A model generated the notes under the pieces. It did not search any database. It was not told where the DNA came from and saw only the letters and a program-made list of their open reading frames with translations. Position numbers and translations under genes: made by a program. Below, one piece after another: positions 17,787-24,542 of a stretch of DNA of 64,000 nucleotides (within the stretch, counting starts at the first letter, position 1; each line of letters opens with the position of its first letter). Source of the DNA: Myxococcales bacterium (GTDB lineage Bacteria > Myxococcota_A > Polyangia > Polyangiales > Polyangiaceae); assembly GCA_016794345.1 (NCBI GenBank), contig JAEUKE010000269.1, positions 46,508-110,507 of the forward strand, written 5' to 3'.

Positions 17787-18632
17787 ATGAAACGACCGCA
17801 GGGAGCGGCACGCAGGAGGCGTCTCAACCTCCGCAAGACGCTCTTCATTCTGCCGAACCTGGTCACCTTGTCGGCCGTGTTCTGCGGGTTCGACTCCATC
17901 CGCCTCTCGGCGGCCGCGACCAGCGAGGACGACCTCTACCGGGCAGCGCTGCTCGTCGTGTTCTCCATGTTCTTCGACATGCTCGACGGTCGTGTCGCCC
18001 GCATGACGAAGACCCAGAGCGCCTTCGGCCTGCAGATGGACTCGCTCGCCGACGTCATCTCCTTCGGCGTCGCGCCGGCGGTCCTCGTCTACTCGTGGAC
18101 GCTCAAGCGATTCGGGGTCTTCGGGCTCTTCGCCGCGTTCCTCTACGTGGCCTGCGCCGCCATCCGCCTCGCCCGCTTCAACGTCCTCACCATGGGGGAA
18201 GACGGCAAGCCGACCAAGCCCTCGCCCTACTTCCTCGGCCTGCCGAGCCCGGGCGCGGCCGGCATCCTGGTCTCCATCGTGGTGGCGAACCACGCCGTCG
18301 CGGGCGCCTTCGGGCGGGCCGAATACGCCTGGGTCATCCTCGTCATCACCGTGGCGCTCGGCCTGCTCATGGTGTCGAACGTCGAGTTCCGGACCTTCAA
18401 GGACGTTCGTCTGAACCTCCGGTCCATCGTCCTGGTTGGGTTCGCGATCCTGTCGAGCACGATCATCTCGACCCAGATGAAGCCGGCGTTCGTGCTCGTG
18501 TGGCTACTCGGGTTCTACGTCGTCATGGGCGTCTTCGAGACGCTCTGGCGGCTCCCCGGCAAGATCCGCGCGAACCGAATCGCGGCCAACGCGGAGGAGT
18601 CGTCGCCCTCAGGGCCCGGAGACGCGCCTTGA
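17787..18632 (+). CDS. pssA: CDP-diacylglycerol-serine O-phosphatidyltransferase
   Basis: PssA makes phosphatidylserine from CDP-diacylglycerol and L-serine in the inner membrane, the first step to phosphatidylethanolamine. The 281-residue protein contains the complete CDP-alcohol phosphotransferase signature at about residues 51-75: DMLDGRVAR, then G and two Asp in GLQMDSLAD, giving the D-x2-D-G-x2-A-R-x8-G-x3-D-x3-D spacing. Several hydrophobic helices follow. ATG 17787 is preceded by GAGGAAG; frames extending further upstream lack sense. The C-terminus carries an acidic, Ser-rich tail. The 126-residue downstream gene begins on the stop codon. Confidence 0.92.
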   Translation: MKRPQGAARRRRLNLRKTLFILPNLVTLSAVFCGFDSIRLSAAATSEDDLYRAALLVVFSMFFDMLDGRVARMTKTQSAFGLQMDSLADVISFGVAPAVLVYSWTLKRFGVFGLFAAFLYVACAAIRLARFNVLTMGEDGKPTKPSPYFLGLPSPGAAGILVSIVVANHAVAGAFGRAEYAWVILVITVALGLLMVSNVEFRTFKDVRLNLRSIVLVGFAILSSTIISTQMKPAFVLVWLLGFYVVMGVFETLWRLPGKIRANRIAANAEESSPSGPGDAP

Positions 18633-19009
18633 GGAACCGCGTCTTCTTCCCGCAGGAGGCGCTCGATCTCTGGACGGCCGACGACCGGGTGGACGTGTCG
18701 GCGGACGAGCTCATCCTCAAGTCCGAGGAGCGCCGGTTCCGCGTGGTGGAGGCGGTCCACATCGTTCGTGAGGTGACCGGCACGCCGGACCCGAACGAGC
18801 TGGTGGGCAAGGTGAAGTCGCGGGCTTACCTGGCGGAGCTGGGGGCCGAGCTGCTCGAGGGCTCGATGATCATCGGGGAAAACGCCTACGACGTCGTCCC
18901 CGGTTTCGTGGGCGCCCCGACGACCGCCTTCGAGGACCACAAAAAAGCCACGAGCTGCGCCGCCGGGAGCGACGAGGAAATCCTGGAGCGCTTCGCCAAC
19001 GCGGGCTGA
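18629..19009 (+). CDS. Small conserved-looking hypothetical protein
   Basis: A 126-residue soluble protein starting at TTG 18629, which overlaps the pssA stop (TTGA) and has GGAG about seven bases upstream. It reads LRNRVFFPQEALDLWTADDR at the start, with VEAVHIVREVTGTPDPNEL and EVLEGSMIIGENAYDVVPGF-like segments later. It lacks membrane helices or cysteine motifs other than one Cys pair region near the end. The shape recalls small PilZ-like or regulatory domains, but I cannot assign a family. Coupling to pssA suggests a role in envelope physiology, which is inference. Confidence 0.65.
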   Translation: MRNRVFFPQEALDLWTADDRVDVSADELILKSEERRFRVVEAVHIVREVTGTPDPNELVGKVKSRAYLAELGAELLEGSMIIGENAYDVVPGFVGAPTTAFEDHKKATSCAAGSDEEILERFANAG

Positions 19010-19018
19010 GCAGCTGGC

Positions 19019-19245
19019 AGGGTACTGAAAAAGTCTCCGCCCTCCGTTCTGGACCCATCATGCCCGCCCTTTCACCCCCCCTGATCCCCCCTCACGAGTG
19101 AGGGGGGAAAATGCTCGATCGGAGCTGATTTGCCGCCGTTTCTCGATAGCCCCCCCCTCGCGCAGCGAAGGGGGCTGGGGGGGTGAAAGTGCAGCACCGA
19201 CGTCATCGAGCACCCCAACGTCGCCTTTTTCAGCAAACTGCTAGA
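19019..19245. mobile_element. Miniature inverted-repeat element, copy 1
   Basis: This 227-bp gene-free stretch begins CAGGGTACTGAAAAAGTC and ends GCCTTTTTCAGCAAACTG, imperfect terminal inverted repeats of the same type as the element at 24060-24511. The inner part has two C/G-run palindromes (CCCCCCTCACGAGTGAGGGG and a second around a CGCGCAGCG centre), each next to a CTTTCACCCC or GGGGTGAAAG block. The last 50 bases are nearly identical to those of copy 2. No coding capacity is left. CTAG follows at about 19240. It lies between the pssA operon and the heme operon and probably places its outward hairpins in both transcripts. Confidence 0.7.
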
Positions 19246-19256
19246 CTCTTCCGCGC

Positions 19257-20177
19257 GTGGTCACCTGGATCTCCGGGCTCCTGTTCTCCATCGGAGCCGC
19301 CCTCTACGCGGCGGCGGCCGTGCTCTATTTCCGCACCGCCACGAAGCGCGGGCCGGTGCCTCAGGCCGCGAGCGGAGGCTCGAAGCGGCCGAGCATCCCC
19401 GATCTCGGCGACACGTCGGCGCGCGCCCCGGCGCTGCTCGCCCTCGGCGCCCTGTTCCACCTCGGCTACATCACGGTCGCGAGCTTCATCGCTCACGCCT
19501 GCCCGGTCGGCTCGGTCCACTTCATCCTCAGCGCGGTCGCGATCACCTCGGCATTCTTCTTCACCCTCGCGCGCGCGCGGGCGAAGCGCGCCGGTCCCCG
19601 CGAGAGCATCGACGCGCTCGGCCTCCTGGTGGCCCCGCTGGGGCTCGCCTTCCTGCTCGGCACCTTCTTCCTCGACAAGCCCAGCACCGGACACGAGCTG
19701 GGCGCGGCGTTCATCGCCGTGCACGTGCTCGTCAACCTGATCGGCGTCGGGCTCTTCGTGCTCGCCGGCGCGTCCGCAACGCTCTACCTCGTGCAGGAGC
19801 GCCGGTTGAAGCAGAAGCGGCTGGCGAAGATCGGCGCGCTCCCGCCGCTCGACACCCTCGACCGCGCCGTCCACCGCTTCCTGCTCCTCGGCTTCCCGCT
19901 CCTGACGGTGGGGATCGTCTCCGGCACGTTCTGGGCCTACCAGCTCGAGACGGGCACGTTCGACGAGGTCATGCGCATCGTGCTCGGCTACACGACCTGG
20001 CTGCTCATCGGGGCGGTGCTGCTGCTCCGGACCGCGGCTGGCTGGCGCGGGAGGCGGAGCGCGTACGGCACGTTGCTGGGCCTGCTCTGCGCGCTGAGCG
20101 TCTTGGTCTTCTATGTCTTCCGGTCATCGCCCACCCCGACGGGCGCCCAGGCCGACGCACCAGGAGCGGTCGGGTGA
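19257..20177 (+). CDS. CcsA/HemX-type cytochrome c assembly membrane protein
   Basis: A 306-residue protein with about eight hydrophobic helices, beginning VTWISGLLFSIGAALYAAAA from GTG 19257. Its arrangement resembles the cytochrome c assembly family (CcsA/CcmC/HemX), which handles heme in the membrane. The short sequence RRLKQKRLAK lies between helices, and GIVSGTFWAYQ resembles the conserved region before the family's Trp-rich loop. The usual WGxxWxWD loop is reduced, so HemX fits better than a true heme lyase. Its stop overlaps the hemA start as GTGA. The order hemX-hemA-hemC is known from other bacteria, where HemX modulates glutamyl-tRNA reductase levels. Confidence 0.75.
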   Translation: MVTWISGLLFSIGAALYAAAAVLYFRTATKRGPVPQAASGGSKRPSIPDLGDTSARAPALLALGALFHLGYITVASFIAHACPVGSVHFILSAVAITSAFFFTLARARAKRAGPRESIDALGLLVAPLGLAFLLGTFFLDKPSTGHELGAAFIAVHVLVNLIGVGLFVLAGASATLYLVQERRLKQKRLAKIGALPPLDTLDRAVHRFLLLGFPLLTVGIVSGTFWAYQLETGTFDEVMRIVLGYTTWLLIGAVLLLRTAAGWRGRRSAYGTLLGLLCALSVLVFYVFRSSPTPTGAQADAPGAVG

Positions 20178-21535
20178 CCATCGTCAAGGTCGGCCTCTCC
20201 CACCACAGCGCTCCCGTTCAAGTCCGGGAACGGCTCGCGCTCCGCTCGGAGGTGGTGCCGGAGCTCATCGACGAGCTGCTCCAGCACGCGCCCATCGCGG
20301 AGGCCGCGGTGCTCTCGACCTGCAACCGGGTCGAGGTCTACGCGGCATTGCCGCGCGACGTGAAGCCGGAGCCCCACCGCCTCGACGAAGCGGCGAAGGC
20401 TATCACCGCGCGGCTCGTCGCCCGCGGCGGCCCCGAGGTGGGCAAGGCCCTGGTGCGCAAACACGGCTCCGACGCGGTTCGACATCTCTTCCGTGTCGCC
20501 TGCTCGCTCGACTCCATCGTCGTCGGTGAGCCGCAGATCCTCGGTCAGCTGAAGGAAGCGATCTCGATCGCCGTCCACCACGGCAGCGTCGGCCCCACGT
20601 TGAACCGGGCGCTGCATCGCGCGCTCCACGTCGGCAAACGTGTGCGCAGTGAGACCCAGATCGGCCAAGGTCAGGTGTCCGTCTCGAGCGTCGCGGTCGA
20701 CCTCGCCGCCCAGATCTTCGGCGACCTCGAGGGGCGCGTGGCGTTGCTCGTCGGCGCCGGAGAGATGGCCGAGGCGGCCGCGAAGCTGCTCGGCAAGCAG
20801 GGCGCGCGCATCGTGGTCGTGAACCGCAGCCGGGAGCGCGCCGAGCGGCTGGCCGCGGAGGTCGGCGGCGAGCCCCGGGACTGGGGTGAGCTCAACTGGT
20901 GCCTCATCGACGCGGACATCGTCATCACCTCGACGTCGAGCCCCACCTTCGTCGTGACGCTCGACGCCCTCAAGACCGCGCGCAAGGCGCGTCGTGGGCG
21001 CAACCTCTTCTTCATCGACATCGCGGTCCCCCGGAACGTCGACCCCGACGTCGCCAAGCTCGACGGCATCTACCTCTACGACATCGACAACCTGGAAGAC
21101 GCCGTGGCCGGCTCACTCGCCGGCCGCGCCAACGAGGCGCAGCGCGCCGAGTCGATGGTGGAGGACGAGCTGCGCGCGTTCGAGACGAAGTCGACCGAGC
21201 TGGCGCTCAACCCCGTCGTGGTCGGCCTCCGCGCGCGCATCCGCGCCACCCTGCTCGCCGAGCTGGAGCGCAGTCTCTCGACGAAGCTCAAGCACCTCGG
21301 TGCCGCCGAGCGCGAGGCCCTGTCCACCATGCTCGACGCCGCGACGAACAAGCTCTGCCACCGCCCCACGACGCGGCTCAAGGCGCTCGCGCTCGACCCT
21401 CGAGCCGACGACTACGTCGACATCCTCCGCGACCTTTTCGATTTGCCAGACTCGATCGGCGAGGCCGAAGAGGCGCCATCCCGCCGAGCCGAGCCCGGCT
21501 CCGCCCAGGACCGAAGGGAGACCCAGTCAAGTTGA
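20174..21535 (+). CDS. hemA: Glutamyl-tRNA reductase
   Basis: HemA reduces glutamyl-tRNA(Glu) with NADPH to glutamate-1-semialdehyde, the first committed step of C5 heme synthesis. The 453-residue product begins VKVGLSHHSAPVQVRERLAL and carries the catalytic Cys in STCNRVEVYAAL (Cys50). GEPQILGQLKEA and GKRVRSETQIG follow. The NADP-binding domain has VALLVGAGEMAEAAAKLLG at about 190-210, with a C-terminal dimerisation helix after it. Start GTG 20174 overlaps the upstream membrane protein gene and is preceded by CAGGAGCGG. A short non-conserved Arg/Ser-rich tail follows residue 435. The hemC start overlaps its stop. Confidence 0.95.
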   Translation: MTIVKVGLSHHSAPVQVRERLALRSEVVPELIDELLQHAPIAEAAVLSTCNRVEVYAALPRDVKPEPHRLDEAAKAITARLVARGGPEVGKALVRKHGSDAVRHLFRVACSLDSIVVGEPQILGQLKEAISIAVHHGSVGPTLNRALHRALHVGKRVRSETQIGQGQVSVSSVAVDLAAQIFGDLEGRVALLVGAGEMAEAAAKLLGKQGARIVVVNRSRERAERLAAEVGGEPRDWGELNWCLIDADIVITSTSSPTFVVTLDALKTARKARRGRNLFFIDIAVPRNVDPDVAKLDGIYLYDIDNLEDAVAGSLAGRANEAQRAESMVEDELRAFETKSTELALNPVVVGLRARIRATLLAELERSLSTKLKHLGAAEREALSTMLDAATNKLCHRPTTRLKALALDPRADDYVDILRDLFDLPDSIGEAEEAPSRRAEPGSAQDRRETQSS

Positions 21536-22431
21536 GCTCGAAGCCCCTGACGCTCGCGACGCGCAAGAGCGCGCTCGCCCTCGCCCAGTCACGGGCGTTC
21601 GCCGCACGCCTGGTCGCCGCCCACACCGGGCTCGCGATCGAGGAGCTCCAGCTCACGACGAGCGGAGACCGCTTCGCCCAGGAGCGCCTCCAGGACATCG
21701 GAGGCAAGGGGCTCTTCGTGAAGGAGCTCGAGGAGGCCCTCTACGACGGCCGGGCGGACTTCGCGGTGCATTCCATCAAGGACGTGCCAGCCGAGCTCGC
21801 GCCCGGCCTCGTCCTCGCCTGCGTCCCCGAGCGAGAAGACCCACGAGACGTGCTGGTCTCGCGCGGCGGCAAGAAGCTCTCCGAGCTGCCGCGCGGCGCG
21901 CGTGTGGGCACGTCGAGCATGCGTCGCGCGCTCTGCCTGCAGGCCGCGCGCCCCGATCTCGTCATCGAGCCCCTGCGCGGAAACGTCGACACGCGCCTGC
22001 GCAAGGCGACCGAAGGGGAGCTCGACGCGGTGGTGCTGGCGCTCGCGGGTCTCCGCCGGCTCGGCCTCGCGGACAAGGCGACCGAGGTGCTCGACGTCGG
22101 CGTCTCGCTGCCCGCCATCGGGCAAGGCGCGCTCGGCATCGAGTGCCGCGCCGAGGACGATCGGGTCCGTGGGTTGCTCGCGAAGCTCGCCCACAGCGAG
22201 ACGTCGGTCTGCGTCGCGGCGGAGCGGGCCTTCATGGCCGCCGTCGGCGGCAGCTGCCGGCTGCCCGTCGCAGCTCACGCGACCCGCGAAGACAGCGAGA
22301 TCCACCTCCGCGCGTTCGTCGCCGACGCGGACGGCTCGCGCGTCCGACGCGGGGAACGCCGCGCGTCGTTCCCCGCCACGGACGCGGAGGCGCATCGCCT
22401 CGGCGCCGACCTCGGCGCGGAGCTGCGCTAG
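21532..22431 (+). CDS. hemC: Porphobilinogen deaminase (hydroxymethylbilane synthase)
   Basis: HemC joins four porphobilinogens into hydroxymethylbilane. The 299-residue protein starts with LTLATRKSALALAQSRAFA and contains HSIKDVPAELAPGL, where the Asp is catalytic. GTSSMRRALCLQ and EPLRGNVDTRLRK are the phosphate-binding and substrate-binding loops. The dipyrromethane cofactor is attached to Cys near residue 242 in VGGSCRLPVAAHA, a slight variant of the usual GGCxxP motif. The start is TTG 21532, sharing bases with the hemA stop (TTGA). The upstream frame is the shadow of hemA, so this start is well supported. Confidence 0.95.
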   Translation: MSSKPLTLATRKSALALAQSRAFAARLVAAHTGLAIEELQLTTSGDRFAQERLQDIGGKGLFVKELEEALYDGRADFAVHSIKDVPAELAPGLVLACVPEREDPRDVLVSRGGKKLSELPRGARVGTSSMRRALCLQAARPDLVIEPLRGNVDTRLRKATEGELDAVVLALAGLRRLGLADKATEVLDVGVSLPAIGQGALGIECRAEDDRVRGLLAKLAHSETSVCVAAERAFMAAVGGSCRLPVAAHATREDSEIHLRAFVADADGSRVRRGERRASFPATDAEAHRLGADLGAELR

Positions 22432-22466
22432 CTCCCGGCTCCGGCGGAACCAAGACCGTGACACGA

Positions 22467-24059
22467 ATGAACGAGCTCCGCAGCCGCGGCAACGTCCGGA
22501 GGAACCGCGGGCACGTCGCGATCGTCCTGCACGCTCACCTGCCCTACGTACGTCGTTCGGGCGACGACGAGCGCATGGAAGAGCAGTGGCTCTACGAGGC
22601 GCTGTGGGAGTGCTACTTGCCGCTGCTCGAGGTGATCGAGCGCGCGAGCGAACGCCGCGCCGATCCTTGCGTCACGGTATCGCTCTCGCCGACGCTGCTC
22701 TCCATGCTCGGGGACCCGCACCACCGGCGGGGCTTCGACGCGTTCGCCGCGACGCTCGGCGAGACGTGTTCGCGCGCGGAGCGCCATCCGCGCTTCGGCC
22801 AGGCCGCGGCGGAGCACCGCTACCGGCTCGAGCGCTCCACCGCGCGGTGGCTCGCGGCGAGCCGCGACCTGCCGCGCGCCTTCGTGGAGCTCGGCAACGC
22901 GGGCCGGGTCGAGCTGATGACGACCGCCGCGACACACGCCTTCCTGCCGACGCTGCTCTTGCCCGGCGCCGTGCGCGCGCAGCTCCGCCTGGGGCGGCGC
23001 TACTTCTCGACGGTGACCGGGCGCACGGCCGACGGCCTCTGGCTGCCCGAGTGCGGGTACGACGAGCGGCTCGGCTCGGACATCGCGCGGGCCGGCGTCC
23101 GCTACGCGATCCTCGAGGAGCACGGGCTCGATCTCGCGAGGCCACGGCCGCTCGGCGTGCCGTTCCGGCCGATCGTCTCGCCCGAGGGCGTCGCGTACTT
23201 CGGCCGCGCGGCGGATCTCGTCGGTCTCGTCTGGTCGAGCGCGCGTGGCTACCCGGGGCACCCCGCCTACCGGGAGTTCCACGGCGACCTGTCGCAGCTC
23301 GCGCCGGAGCTCGTCGCGCCCGGCTGGATCGGGCCGACCGGCATTCGACCGCTGGCCGTGACCGGCGGGACCGGAGACAAGGAGACGTACGCCCCGGAGC
23401 TGGCGCAGAAGCTCGCGCTGTCGCACGCCTCCGACTTCGTGCAGCACATCGACGGTGCCCTGGGCGCGTCCGATTGCGCCGATCCGATCGCCGTCCTCGC
23501 CTTCGACGCGGAGCTCTTCGGGCACTGGTGGTGGGAGGGCCCGACGTTCCTGGCCGAGCTCCTCTCGCTGCTCGGGGATCGCGCGATCTCGCTCTCGACG
23601 TACCTCGACCGCGATCCCGAGATCGTGGTCGCGGAGCCGGCCACCAGCAGCTGGGGCGAGGGCGGCTTCGCCGGAGTGTGGACGAACCCGTCCGCCGCGC
23701 ACGCGATCCGCACCGGTCACCGCGCCGAGCGGCGCGTCCACTACGTGGACACCCTCGTGCGCGATACGCCGCGTACGCCCGTCCAGCGCGAGGCGCGGCT
23801 TTGGGCGATCCGCGAGCTGATGCAGCTCGAGGCCTCGGACTACCCGTTCCTGCTCTCGCTCGGCGAGTCGACGGACTTCGCCGAGCGGCGGCTGTTCGAG
23901 CACGCCACAAACGTCGACCGTCTCACCCGCATCGCCTCGCGACAGACGCCCGCACACGGAGACGAGGAGATCGTACGCGCCGTTCGTGAGCGTCGCCCGC
24001 TCTTCGCGGAGCTCGACGAAGACGCGCTGGCCGACGCGCTCGACCCCTTCGAGGACTAG
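22467..24059 (+). CDS. GH57 1,4-alpha-glucan branching enzyme
   Basis: A 530-residue protein of glycoside hydrolase family 57. The N-terminal HVAIVLHAHLPYVRRSG holds the conserved HxH motif. WLPECGYDERL contains the likely catalytic nucleophile Glu, and AFDAELFGHWWWEGP contains the general-acid Asp. The C-terminal part (WAIRELMQLEASDYPFLLSL, then DFAERRLFEHATN) matches the DUF1957 helical domain typical of GH57 branching enzymes, so branching of glycogen is more likely than amylase activity. It probably acts in the cytoplasm. ATG 22467 follows hemC by 35 bases without a visible terminator, so it may be read from the heme operon. The mobile element at 24060 abuts the stop codon. Confidence 0.88.
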   Translation: MNELRSRGNVRRNRGHVAIVLHAHLPYVRRSGDDERMEEQWLYEALWECYLPLLEVIERASERRADPCVTVSLSPTLLSMLGDPHHRRGFDAFAATLGETCSRAERHPRFGQAAAEHRYRLERSTARWLAASRDLPRAFVELGNAGRVELMTTAATHAFLPTLLLPGAVRAQLRLGRRYFSTVTGRTADGLWLPECGYDERLGSDIARAGVRYAILEEHGLDLARPRPLGVPFRPIVSPEGVAYFGRAADLVGLVWSSARGYPGHPAYREFHGDLSQLAPELVAPGWIGPTGIRPLAVTGGTGDKETYAPELAQKLALSHASDFVQHIDGALGASDCADPIAVLAFDAELFGHWWWEGPTFLAELLSLLGDRAISLSTYLDRDPEIVVAEPATSSWGEGGFAGVWTNPSAAHAIRTGHRAERRVHYVDTLVRDTPRTPVQREARLWAIRELMQLEASDYPFLLSLGESTDFAERRLFEHATNVDRLTRIASRQTPAHGDEEIVRAVRERRPLFAELDEDALADALDPFED

Positions 24060-24511
24060 AGGGTGCTGAAAAAGGCGAGGTCATGCCGCTTGGTGGGGTT
24101 GTTGTTGCTCTTTCACCCCCCCACCCCCCCTCACCTACGGTGAGGGGGGAGCTGACGCCGACGGCCTTCATCCAGCCGAAGATCTCTTCAACGCGCTTGC
24201 GGGCGCGTTGTGAGATCGCGTAGCCGGGGCGTGATGTCGTTCGCGCATCGATCGCGGAGCGACGACGACCACCGTTGTTCTGGGCGGCCGCGAGCGACGT
24301 GATCGACTTCGCGACACATTCTTCCGCAAGCGCGGAATCCGCGTCCTCCGAGTGACCAACGAGGATGCGTTGCTGCGACCGGCCAGCGTCCTCCAACAGA
24401 TCCGCGCCCTGCTCCAAGGGAACTCCCCCCTCGCGAAGCGAGGGGGGCTGGGGGGTGAAAGAGCAGCACAAACCTCATCGAGCACAACGACGTTGCCTTT
24501 TTCAGCACCCT
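24060..24511. mobile_element. Miniature inverted-repeat element, copy 2, with transposase relic
   Basis: A 452-bp element bounded by perfect 17-bp inverted repeats, AGGGTGCTGAAAAAGGC at 24060-24076 and its complement at 24495-24511. Inside each end a CTCTTTCACCCCC block leads into a C/G-rich palindrome (24120-24150 and 24422-24450). The centre holds a fragment of an IS5-type transposase on the minus strand. CTAG abuts the left end only. It lies directly after the GH57 stop and before the cyclophilin gene's stop. Copy 1 at 19019-19245 shares the ends but lacks the transposase piece. Confidence 0.75.
24148..24414 (-). pseudogene. IS5-family transposase C-terminal fragment
   Basis: Translation of the minus strand gives RRRSAIDARTTSRPGYAISQ followed by RARKRVEEIFGWMKAVG. 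This matches the C-terminal motif of IS5-group DDE transposases, where the Glu in the R-K-x-x-E-E-x-F-G-W segment belongs to the catalytic triad. Only about 90 residues remain; the N-terminal DNA-binding region and both catalytic Asp are missing. The frame is still open but enters the element's hairpin on both sides, so it cannot make an active enzyme. Confidence 0.7.
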
Positions 24512-24542
24512 GCTGGCCGTCTGCCCTGAACGGCGAGGAGGA

